A DNA stretch of 64,000 nucleotides from Mucidula mucida (Eukaryota > Basidiomycota > Agaricomycetes > Agaricales > Physalacriaceae), in NCBI GenBank assembly GCA_015501055.1, contig JADNYV010000003.1, positions 124,001 through 188,000 of the forward strand. Direction: 5' to 3'. The translations under genes and the position numbers were made by a program. Position 1 is the stretch's first letter; each line of letters begins with the position of its first letter. Of the stretch, positions 46,840-57,635 are shown piece by piece. The notes beneath the pieces are model-generated. The model had not been told where the DNA came from, ran no database searches, and saw only the letters and a list, made by a program, of their open reading frames with translations.

Positions 46840-49800
46840 ATGTCGCAACCAGTTCTGTGTGCCTACTTTGCGCGCGGCGCGTGCACCAAGGGCGCGCGAT
46901 GCACGTTTTCTCATGATCTGTATCCTGGCCCCCTCCCGCCTAAGGAAATATGCAAGTTTTTCCTAGAGGGGAACTGCAGATACGCAGATAAATGTATCAA
47001 ATCTCATCAGACCAAACACAGCGCCGCCTCTTCTCATTCTACCAGCCGCCACCAAAGTCCTACCACCCACCCATCTGGTTAGCCTTTGGGCCGCCCATAT
47101 GTCGCGTGTACATACTTACGTACGTTGTAGATCACTCCGTTGCCTCTAGGACCGGGGCGCAGAGTTCTTCGCACCGTTCATCTGCCCGTGGAACTCCCTT
47201 GTCGCCGTTGACTCCTCAACATACATCAGGCAGACAGAGCCCTGCGCTACCTCAGCGAGAGACTCCTCCTTCGTCAATTCCGGCGTCAGTTGTAGGTGAA
47301 GAGCTTCAGTCTGCTCAAGGACATTCAACTGCGCCTTGCATTCAATCCTCTCCGACTGTTCGTATCATCTGCAATGGTTTTGCCATGCAACGGGGCTGCT
47401 CTATGCCTAGCACTTGTCAGCTTATCCATACCCTTTCCGAGTTGCTTTACACTATCCTCGCCAACAACGCAGAGCCTCATCAAAGTCCCTTTTGCTATCT
47501 GTATTTTACGCAAGGCTCTTGCACGCAGGCAAATTGCTCCCTACGACATACAGTCTCGCCACGCGAGTACCAAATGTTACTCTCTAATTCAGTCCAGAAC
47601 CAGCCAGAGCAGTTTGCTTCCGTGCGTCCCATCCCGACGATGCAGGTGCACCCCAATCGTTTACCGGGTGCGCCCCCAGAGTGCATATACTTCTTCAGCG
47701 GTAGCTGTGATAAAGGGCACACGTGCAAATTTTCGCATGTTCGCACGTCTTCCGGTCAACAGCCGGCCGCGCAATCGCTCAAGCTAAAACCATGTACATT
47801 CTTTGCTGAAGGGAAATGTCGTCGTGGCGAATCCTGCACGTATTCGCATGATCTTGCAGCAGCTACTTCAGACAATGCCTGGGGAAATGGATCGTATTCA
47901 CGTGACCGTGGTCGATCAGGACGCGCCAAGCAGACCCCCACCACGACTCAGTCAAATGGATGGGACACCTGGGGAGAAACGCAGGGGGATAAACCCACAG
48001 ACGCCTGGGGAGATGAGGGCTGGGGTTCGTCCTATGTTGCTTCAAATTCTGCTGATCCCGGTCCGTCTTCCTCCCCACCTGAACCTGAACCTGAAGTACA
48101 GGAAGAGAACGGCTGGGGAACAAACGAAGATGATACCAATCAGAGTAGTCCGAGTGCAGATCTGGAAGCAGCCGATGGGGACGTTGGTTGGGAAATTGCC
48201 GAAGTCTCGACCTCTGCGTGGGACACCGACCCATCTTGGAATGATGACACCCGGCCCGCAAAGACCAGCGAAACCTGTCGATTTCATCAGCAAGGCTTCT
48301 GTAAATTCGGAGATGAGTGCAAGTTTCTGCATGAGCAAGTCTCCAACGATCCAGAACCGGTATGCTAGCAGTCCACAATGATTTCAATCATATTCTGACG
48401 ATTACTCCTCCAGCAGGCACCGACGCAAACATACGACGCTGAGAGGAGAATATGGACCGATATTTTCAATTGCAATGTTCGGTTCGGTCCTGGCGCGATC
48501 CCTGAACATCTCATCACCTCCCACGACTCGAATGTTGTCGTTATATCGAACCTATCCGTGGCTGCTCGAGACGCTCTCGATGGTCTAGTCACGCCTTATG
48601 GGCTACCCCTGGAGCCTCTAAAGCTGACCTTTGATCAAAACAATCAAATGTTTGTAAAGATTGTCATGGAGAACTCCAATGCCGCGACAGAGGTCGTTGC
48701 CGGACTCGATGGGACTGAGTGCGACTCTCAGAAGCTAATTGCTGAACTCGATGATGGTGATACGCTCTGCGCTGACGTCCCCGGCGTCAGTCGGACATTG
48801 CGGCTCTCTTGGCCTGCTCCAGTAATCGCGATCCGGTTGTACTACGATAACATCACCAAGGCGAAAGCAAAGACAGCCCAGTTCGACAAGTCAATAGTCT
48901 GCGGGCGAACGATCACTGCAACCTTTGCGCGCCCCTCCACCAACCAAACCCACGGGTTCGCGGTCGTGTTGTCCAATGTGCCGCCCGCGGCAGATGTGGA
49001 TGCTATCCTCGAACAAGCCGATTGCACTACAAAGAGCGTTAGTCCACCGACCTACATCCTCTCTGAGACTCGCAACCAACTTCTTACCGAACTCCTTCCC
49101 TTTGGCACCGTGAGGCTGGATATGGTGCCGCACGAATCGTCGAAAGCTAAAGTCACAGCATTCGCAACGTTCCCTACGGCGTCTGCGGCCTATACAGCAG
49201 CCCAGACTTTGCACCTGCGTGAATACAGCTTCCTTGGGCCAGCACCCAATGGTCGGTTGAATGTTCAGAGCCAGTACTATGTCTCGTACACTGTATTCCA
49301 CGGGATCCTCAAGGCCGTTGCCGAAGAAGTTGAGGCTATAGCAATGGCGCATCCCGATTGCATCATGAGGGTACATGACGCTGAAGATCCCGATGACGCA
49401 GAGGCCTCTGACATTGTCGACAAGGACAAGATCATTCGTATGGCGTCAAAGGAGAAGATTAGTTTCATGCGGTTCAAGCTTTCCCTCGACACGTTGCTCC
49501 GCGGCGAGCTATTCGCTGTGGACGGAAAGTTTGTATGGCACGAATACTTTCATCTAACAAGCAGCATGGGCGCTCTTGCTAAGCTGAACACGGACCAACA
49601 AGTTTTCATTGAGCGGGACTTCCTAAATAGAGCCTTACGTATCCACGGGAGACAGGATCGGCGTGAAGCAGCTAAGCGCGCCATTCTAAAGATGCTCAAA
49701 GTTGTCCAGCAACACCAGAAGGAGATCGTGCTCCAGCGTCATTCGTTGCGGGCTCTCCTGGGAGGTGGGCTGGCGAATTTGTACTCAACATTTGACCCGA

Positions 49801-50483
49801 AGAAGCTCGAATTGGACCTGGTTGCGAGAAAGCTTGTAGTCCGTCTTCCGGAGAAAGACATCTCATTTGTCGAGGAACAGCTCAGATCCATGTTACCTAA
49901 AACGGAGGAAAGTAATCCTGAGGAGGCGTGTTGTGGTCTCTGTGACCTTCCCGTGGTGGACGAACGCTTCGTACTACCCTGTGGGCACACATACGACCGT
50001 TCCTGCCTCGACAGCCTTTTCAAAAGTTATATCCGCCTTGATTTCACTGGCCTTCGGTGCCGGGCCAAAGTTGTTGACGAGGATGGCGGCGAGCGGGACT
50101 GCGAAGAGCTTATCTCAAACGACATCTATCTGCTTTTCCTAGACGAGGATGAGCGAGACAAGCTCCTCGAAGCATCGTTGGTGTCATACCTCCGCACGGA
50201 CTTCGGCGCTGGTCTTTATTACTGTCCAAAACCGCATTGTCCTATGGTGTATCGAGGTTCGCGCAGGCCTGCGAAGGGGAAAGGCATCCTTTGTCGAGTT
50301 TGTGGAAATTCGCAGATTTGCACGTATTGTCAAATCGACTTCCACGATGGCTTTACCTGTGCAGAATACAAAGCTTTCTTGAGTGAGGCTACTATAGAAG
50401 AGGTTGGCAGCGATGGTTCTACAACTGTTGTCGAGGAAGTAGCTCCAGTACTGCCTGATTTAGGAGTTACATTGACACTTTGA
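46840..50483 (+). CDS. Seven-CCCH, WG-rich RNA-binding protein with RING-IBR module
   Basis: The protein starts at 46840 (MSQPVLCAYFARGACTKGARC). Introns at about 47080-47131 and 48367-48418 join the three exons in frame. Seven CCCH zinc fingers are visible: CAYFARGACTKGARCTFSH, CKFFLEGNCRYADKCIKSH, CNGFAMQRGCSMPSTCQLIH, CYLYFTQGSCTQANCSLRH, CIYFFSGSCDKGHTCKFSH, CTFFAEGKCRRGESCTYSH and CRFHQQGFCKFGDECKFLH. Between fingers six and seven lies a W-rich tract with nine Trp in WG/GW-like settings. RRM-like segments follow (VVVISNLSVAARDAL; FAVVLSNVPPAADVD). Then come a RING1-like CGLCDLP..LPCGHTYDRSC and an IBR-like YYCPKPHCPMVYRG..CRVC..CTYC..H..C, related to the C-termini of plant DEAH11/12. No RING2 with a catalytic Cys is visible before the stop at 50481-50483. 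RNA-linked ubiquitin function is inference. Confidence 0.85.
47870..48250 (+). other. WG/GW-rich tract (possible Argonaute hook) in the CCCH/RBR protein
   Basis: Nine tryptophans occur in about 125 residues, nearly all in short G/D/S/N-rich acidic settings: NAWGN, NGWDTWGE, DAWGDEGWGSS, NGWGTN, VGWE, SAWDTD, SWND. The stretch has few hydrophobics otherwise and is acidic and Ser-rich. This is the composition of AGO hooks in GW182/TNRC6 or fungal Tas3, where isolated Trp fill pockets on the PIWI lobe. WG tracts also occur in unrelated proteins, so binding is only a prediction. Confidence 0.55.
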
Positions 50484-50526
50484 CGTCTGTTCGCTACACA
50501 CTAATGACTGTTCTTCGAGAAACTCC

Positions 50527-52929
50527 TTACAGTTCAATCTCATCAGCATTCAATACCAGCGTCGAAAAGAAACGTATCATTTCGATGAAAGCTTCTACTT
50601 CAATATCTGCAAAGGTTCAGGTAAGATGAAGACTTCAAAAACGAGGAATAGACGAACTCTCATTAACGGTGTGAACACCGCTTAACGCTCGCTTTGTGGG
50701 TCCGTATGAGTTCTTATGGTTGTATCGGAAGATATGGCGAGAAAGTTTCCAGTAATATCTCGTGTCTGATCAAGTCAGTATTCTGGCTGGCTGGCCCACA
50801 GTTTTGACTACGAAACTAACCAGTGTTTCCAGTAGACATGCCAGGGCTGACAGCGATGTTGTCGTCACCCTCGATGGCGCGGTGTGAGTTATAGGTTGCC
50901 TTGATGGTTCCCGACAAAACTTGTATGGGGCAGAGCCAGCACCTGAGATGGGAGTTCTCGGGGCCGGTACCAATGCGTTTCCAAAGGCGTCACTGAGCGT
51001 CAAGGTCTTTCCGGGTGCACCCTCAGAGATCGTCTCGCCAAAAGAGGTATAAGTCAGATTGAACTCCTTGGCCAATTTCTTGAACGTCTTAGTGTCGCGC
51101 GCGATGGTTTCCTCTACCGAGCTGAAAAACCCCATTGAGTATTTGCGTCGGGAAACAGAGAGGCAGAGGCACCTAAGAATGGAGATACGATGATTGACCA
51201 CGGCCGATACTTGCTCGGAAGCGCGTTGGTCTTGACACCGCCGTTGATCAGGTCAATGGCCTGGGTGGTAGTAATCGTACTGTAGTAGACGGGCTCTTGT
51301 AGAACAAACTTTTCCATGACTCGGAGAGCTTTATCAGAGGATAGTGAGCCTTTGATCGCGTGCTTCAATTTCTTTGGGACGGTAGTTCCATGAGTGGCGA
51401 AGCACTGGAACATGCTGTATATAATATCATCCCTTGACTTTCCTCATCGTCAATATCGAGTTTAACACCTTGAAAAATGTACTCACAAGATGCACCGCTG
51501 GTGGGTTCTTCTCTATTTCGGTCAAAAGCGCTGAGATAATGCCGATGCTCTGTAGAAGCATTTGTCAAAATTCATTGTGGACACCGCGAAGCGCCTACAG
51601 TATGAGCTGGAGGAACACTCGAATGTCCACCAGGAGCAGCAACATCAACTCTGAGGTCGAGATAGCCTTTCTCGGCGACACCGGGGGTGGCGAAGACGCC
51701 ACCATACGATTCTGTGAATCCTCCTACAAAGAATCATTGAAAAGAGATCTCACTAAATACAATCCCCATAGCTTACCTCCTTCGTCAACAATGAAAGCAA
51801 AGGCATCTGCACCATAAATTTCCAACATAGCGTCACCAAGTCTAGCAGCGCCCTATACCAAGTCAGAAAAAGGCCTGATTGGAGCATCGAATATCACATA
51901 CCTGCAGACCGCTAGTCTCTTCATCAAACCCAAAGGCCATGACGATAGTACGCGTAGGCTTGAATCCTTTTGCGATAAGGTTCTCAATTGTGATCCTAAG
52001 ACGCACAAGTCAGAGCACCCATCGTCTATGATAATGTAAACATACATGATACCAATCAGACCGCTCTTGTCGTCGCTCGAACCTCGGCCCCAGATGCGTT
52101 CACCTGCATGAAATTTCGACATTAGCATGGATAGTGGCAATCGGGATCTATCCATCCATACCGTCGTAGTAGCCTGAAAATGGCGGATGCGTCCATTCAT
52201 TGACCGTGTTGGGGTGGACAGGAACAACATCTAGACAAGACTTCTTAAGAAACGGAAGGAAAAGAGGGATCTACGCCGTACCCTGATGAGCGGCCAACAA
52301 GCCAGGCTTCAACGACGCGTCGGACCCAGTCCATTCATACAGCAACCCGTATGTGTTAACCTTCGTCAGCGAAAGTGTCTCGTGCCTTTGTGCGCATGAG
52401 TAGAGTATTCATGGCATATGAGAGCACTCACACGAGTGGGAACGCGCCGAGAAGATAGTCGTGAAACAGACCCATAGTCTCCCACCTCGGATCTACCCCA
52501 ACGGGATCCATCTCATCGAAAGATTCAGAGCTAGCCGGCAATTGGTTAAACGCTAACTAGTCTTATAACACAATACACTCACGGAACCTGTACGGCGCCA
52601 GAAAGCCAGTTGATGGCCTGCGTCCTGAACGCGTCCGTGCCAATCATGGTCCCCATATCGCTCCAGAGCGCGCTGTTCTTCTCGGGATACAGAGCTTCCA
52701 CCTGCGGGCAGAACGCAGCGGCCTCGTCAACTGTGCCGCCGAATCCGCAGGCCTTTCTCAGGGCATACATGTGCTTTGTCGGGTGTCCGAACGAAGCAGC
52801 CCAGAGCAGGGCGCAGGGAACGAGCGCATATGCGGCGTAGCGGCGCTTGTTGCTTCGCGGTCGCGAGTCGTTATGCACAGGAGCCGGGGGAGGCCTCCTT
52901 TGATGTCCATCTTGGACATCGTTGCTGGT
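50527..52929 (-). CDS. M20 metallopeptidase, carboxypeptidase S type (copy B)
   Basis: From the ATG at 52929 (MSKMDIKGGLP) a cytosolic tail and one membrane helix (YAAYALVPCALLWAASF) give a type II membrane protein, as for vacuole-sorted Cps1. The zinc-site stretch AAHQDVVPVHPN is assembled across an intron; GRGSSDDKSGLIG, GFDEETSG, DEGG, TTQAIDLINGGVKTNALP and FGETISEGAPGKTLTLSDAFG follow. The C-terminus FIEMIRFFSTLVLNADEIEL stops at 50527-50529, just 44 bp from the convergent CCCH/RBR gene. One-base losses occur in the GGGGG at 52886-52890 (close to the start), near 51216 and near 50920. Copy A at 27804-29840 is clearly diverged, so this is not a recent duplication. Confidence 0.87.
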
Positions 52930-53335
52930 GGAGAGAAGCTAAGTTTTGTGAACATTCGGTCGTATTTTTAAGCAGATAAGACAACTAAATGCGTGTTGGC
53001 CTCGGCGGAAGGAACAGGGTGGGTTTCCTAATCTGGTGAGTGGTCCATGCGCATGTGTCGGAAAGTGCGCCGCCAATGGACTCGTGATCTTCTATTTCGC
53101 AAGGGTGTAACACGCCGACTTGAAAATATTGTGCCAACTGGATAATTTGCACGTAGTATAGTGTCCAGTTGTGGTTGAACATTGCGATAGAGGCGTGTCA
53201 TTGGTATCATACAAGATTGCGATAAGTAATATTGGATAGATGGAAAGCTCTGTAAGTCTGGCCAAGATAGCATATCTTTAACCCTCCTGAAGATCAAAGC
53301 TAGCTTCTTTGACGTCTGTGATGCCGCTGTGAAGG

Positions 53336-56016
53336 TCAAGACAGGAACGCTTCCGCCTGTATCTTCCAAATGCGTGCATATTCCCGTCCTTGAGGATCAG
53401 CGCTGTGTGTGTACCCTCCTCTATAATATGAGAGTCGTCCATGTACCTGAGACGCGGCGTCATATACGACGACAACAGAAATACTTGGAACTCACAATAT
53501 TAAATCCGCATGCCGTGTGAGGTTTCCAAATCTATGCGATGAGAAGATCATCGTTTTGTTTCCCCTCAAATGTCGTAGTCTTTCGAAAAGATCTACCGGA
53601 CGATCAGATTAGCTAAGGCCCAAGCAACATGACTGTACCATGTTCGGCGGTCGGATCGAGACTTGCAGACGGTTCATCGAACAGTAATAATCCAACGGCT
53701 TTCTCTGTGACAAAGATCGCATAAGGTTCGTGATCTGTGAGAAATGTCAATACCCAAGCAATGGAAAACGAAGTCGAACACAGACAGGGCGATCCGCTGC
53801 ATTTGGCCACCAGACAAAGCCGACTCCGTGGTGCGCATACCGCCCTTCCGTCGCAGTTTGCTGTAGTCTACGGGACGCCCAAAAAGCATCTTGGTTCCTT
53901 CTGGCAGTGGAGAGTACATATCTCGCACGGGACGCTCCAAATAAGTCCCAAACCTTTCCGGTAACTTGGCTACGACTTCGTCAGCGCCACCGAGTCTGGC
54001 AGCTTCAAGGATTCTATCTGCATCTGTAGAGCTTTCAGGGTCACCTAATCCAATGTTGTCACCTATCTGAGAATGGATCGGTCAGTGTACTGCTTTCCTC
54101 AATGAACCGGTACTCGCCGAAAGAGGGAAATGACTATAGTCCTGAAAAAGTACAGCCGTCGCGCGCCGCAAGTCCTCCAACCGAAGTGTCTGAATGTCAT
54201 GACCATCCACAAATATTGTGCCTTCTGCAGGATCATGGAAGCGAGCAATGAGCTTTAGAATAGTACTCTTCCCGGAACCGTTTTTGCCAACAATGACCTG
54301 TCATACGATCAGCCCAATGTCAGTTCTTATGAGCATATATACCTACGCAGAGTTGGCCTTGCTCTATTTTGAACGAAACATTTTGAAGGGCGTAATCAGG
54401 CGCGTCGGGGTACTTGAAGGAGACATTTCTGTCAAAACATCAACCAGTGCGCACCAGAGAAATTCCGAGAAAGCACACCTAAATTCAATGGATACGCCTG
54501 AACGAAGGTCTGCCTGGTTCTCGGGATAGGGTGTCGTTCCATCGGCTATTTTGTTTGGGATGTTCTCCGCTTCGTAGAGCTTGCGGACTCTAGAAATGTT
54601 ATCGACGATTGACGACGATATTCCCAAAAGGTGAACGAGTTGTCCGCTGAAGGAGTTAGCCGTCGATGTCATGAGGTTGAGAGAAGCGAGCGATAACGGG
54701 ATGCTTGCAGGTCGTTCTACAACACGAAGTGTAAACACAATCTAAGACGTCAAGATACTTCGTCATAAGTGAGTGAACAGAAACACATACTTGAGGAAGT
54801 TCTCCTAAAGGTTCGTGCAACAGAGACCAGAACTTGCTTTCGTTATGGCGCTGATACAACTGGTAGAAGCTCTCAACGCGGAGTCTCCTAGACGTATCAT
54901 TCGACTGGTATATTCTACAAAGGCCTGTTATCCAGGTGCAACAGTAGAGTAAAGAAGTCCATACCACTCAACAGATATCTCCACATTTCGCCAGCGACCA
55001 TTTCTTGTCGGTGACGACCATTATTAACCATAGATTTAAGCCTTCTAGTTTAATGTAATCATCATTCTTGACTGTGGCCACCCAAGCTGCACGACAGGAT
55101 TGAGTGCGGAGGGCATGACGACGAGGACAACGAAAGTACCTCCGGATGGCAAACCAAACTTGGATCCTTGAAGTACGAATTTGGAGAAGGAGGGTAGACA
55201 TGACAAGAATGCAAGTAATGTCCATCAGGTTGATCGCGAACTACGCGTATCAGGATAGCGGACTGTGATATTAATCTGAGAGCTGTCGTGAAAATATTCA
55301 GAAGTGATGTGATTGTATCCCAAGCAACAGACGAATGCGAATTCGCTGGTGCTACCTGTGATATTTGTTCCTGAACAGCATCGTCGTTGAAAGTCACCAA
55401 GTCAAGACGCGAAACTACTCGGAACATATGCATAGAGTAGTGTTGCTTTATTCTCGAGTTGAGCGTGGGGTGTAGATAATTCAGTCCCTTTGGGCGAGAT
55501 GGCTTGTGAGGGAGCACACGACACGGCCAGCAGCGATGACCAGGAGTTGTCGCTTGTCCACCTTGCGTTCGTCTATGGCATTCTGAGCCTGGTACAACTT
55601 GAGAAGATGCTCAATTTCTGATCAATTGATCACTCACAATCGTAAGGAGCTGTCCAGAGTACCTAGTTTCTAAGATCAGAGTACTGAGAGAGAGAAAGAT
55701 CGACGTACCATAACGACACGGCTGGTAGGAGCGCCTTGATCACGTTCAAGAGCGTCAGGAAAATGAGAAGGATCCAAGTGGAACGGATGCCGGAGATATC
55801 CTTGAGCATTTTCCAGACATAGGGGAGCCCGCTTCCCAGTTCAATGTAAGGCTGGAGACGTGCCGACCAAGGAATTCGTTTTAGGACTTCCGGTTTGTCC
55901 TCGTACAAGTCCCATACACCCAGACGCGTATGTTGAACATTCTCGGTGTCGTCTGGATTGAAGGCGTCGCCAACTGTGCGTCCTGACGCCCTGCCTAGCC
56001 TACGACCGCCGCGCAT
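53336..56016 (-). CDS. ABC transporter, half-size exporter type
   Basis: The likely start is the ATG at 56016 (MRGGRRLGRASGRT). A cytosolic leader is followed by a membrane helix (STWILLIFLTLLNVIKALLPA) and further membrane segments scattered over many short exons between about 55650 and 54600. The nucleotide-binding domain has Walker A VIVGKNGSGKST (about 54265-54300), signature ALSGGQMQRIAL (about 53790-53830) and Walker B LLLFDEPSASLDP (about 53650-53690), ending with a typical D-loop/H-loop region and an ARIWKIQAEAFL-like tail. One TMD plus one NBD means it must dimerise. Exon limits in the membrane part are uncertain. A base missing in CCC at 53383-53385 shifts the last 20 codons. The substrate is unknown. 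Confidence 0.8.
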
Positions 56017-56276
56017 GATCACTGTCAGTGTTAGAAGAGCAGCTGCAGCATTACGTCACGTAATTTTAAAGCTGCGCGTGGCGTTACATACATAACGCGT
56101 CGTGACACGTAGATTCCATCGACAACTCCGACAAAGTACACGCGTAATTCTACGGGGTGCGCGATGGGAAGCTCGAGTAGACGGCCGCTCAAACATGGAT
56201 TGCTGGCAGCTTGAAAAATGACAGTCCATAAAACTCCACTATCCCAGCGAACATGTAGACCCCTGGGGCCCAGAAT

Positions 56277-57190
56277 TCAGGACAACGTATGCCTACGGGA
56301 GACTAGGTCTGGCTTACGCTTGTTCACGGAGTCAGGAGTACTGAGCGCTAGAGCAGCCAGAGTAAGTGCTGCGGAGATTCGTCTTTGTCTTTCTTTTTGG
56401 ACGTAGAGACATATGAGTCCTAGCGTCGGCCTCGGCGAGGATGTCGTCCGTCCACGAAATTTGTGTACCCCGAAACTGTTCCGAACGCCCTCGCTGTCGC
56501 AGACAGACCTGGGCATGACAGCTCGAGAGCCTGGAAGGCCCGTCTCGGGAGCAATATAAGAGTTATACTCGTCGGTACCAACTCGTGGACCATTCTTCAA
56601 GGTACTGAGAATCTGAGGCGACATTGAGACCGTGCCTTTCCCAAAGAGTCGAAGGGGTCAGTGCGATGGTCATTCTTCCGGGGATGCGACTGTTTCGATA
56701 CCTTGTACCGAGGGAAAATCAGAACCATTCAGATGTCCAGGAACCATTGTTGACTGACCACTTCCAGCTATGTCTTAGATTCAGAGGGTCTGGGCATCAA
56801 CGACATGGAAGGTGCCTTCCACAACCTTGGAAAACAAGTTGACATGTGTTGCGTTTTTATGAAAATTCAATGGTGACTTCGAGATCATAGGTACCAATTC
56901 ACGATTACTGACCATGACTACTCAACCTCGTACCATTTCCAGGATCATGATGGCGGTTGTGCATGTTGACATTTTCACCTCGAAACCAAGGACGTCCGGA
57001 ATCTGCCGGCGGTATAGATGCTTGCTCGTTCCATAGACTTCGACGCCCATTTCTACAACTGCACTGAGCATGTCCATACCCAGTTTAGTGGGCAGCCTCG
57101 AGGAGAGTACACGTCGCAGGCTAATGGGGCTGCAAGGATCCAGACGGTCAGGCGCTTTTTTTCGTTTATATGGGCCATCTGTTCACATCA
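56277..57190 (-). CDS. Unidentified coding-like segments
   Basis: Three stretches on the minus strand have protein-like composition. The first, at about 57190-56935, reads KLGMDMLSAVVEMGVEVYG and RRQIPDVLGFEVKM. The second, around 56880-56760, reads HVNLFSKVVEGTFHVVDAQ. The third is an open frame from 56624 to 56277 starting MSPQILSTLKNGPRVG. They could be exons of one gene upstream of the ABC transporter and on the same strand, but I cannot connect them with convincing splice sites and recognise no domain. In-frame stops between them may be introns or more indels. This is an uncertain gene; no function is proposed. Confidence 0.3.
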
Positions 57191-57635
57191 ATGCACGTCC
57201 ATCTGCCAGTCATCAAACGATGGTGATGATGTTCGTCCTGGCGCCTTCATCAGATGGAAGTGATGGCATCGTCTCTCACGAGTCACTGTGCTGCTTTCAT
57301 GCTACTTCACGTACCATTCCGCTGCCGCGCCAATCGGTAATCATGTCTTCCTGTGCTTCAGCCTGTCTGTGCTTTATTCTCAGGGCTCCGCGAGTTATAG
57401 ATGGACAGATTCTCGTCTGTCTGCCCTCTCCGCTTGTCGTGGATCAAACAGGAACTGCCAGAAAGAAGCACACTTTTGAACAGCATCATTTTTGCGCACA
57501 TATGGCTTCCTCTACGCGGCGTTGAAAGGTGGCCTGCCTTCGGCGTTCCCATCACATCAAAACGAAACTGATAGGTTGCTGCATAACTTTGTTGCTTATA
57601 AGCTGGGCGCCCGCTTGCACTCATGCTCATCCATC

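Noticed and set aside
47803..48381. 192-codon plus-strand frame overlapping the CCCH gene
   Set aside because: It is an alternative frame of the WG-rich exon; the CCCH fingers and Trp tract are in the other frame.
48891..49376. 161-codon minus-strand open frame
   Set aside because: It is antisense to the RRM-like part of the CCCH/RBR gene, with no family signal.
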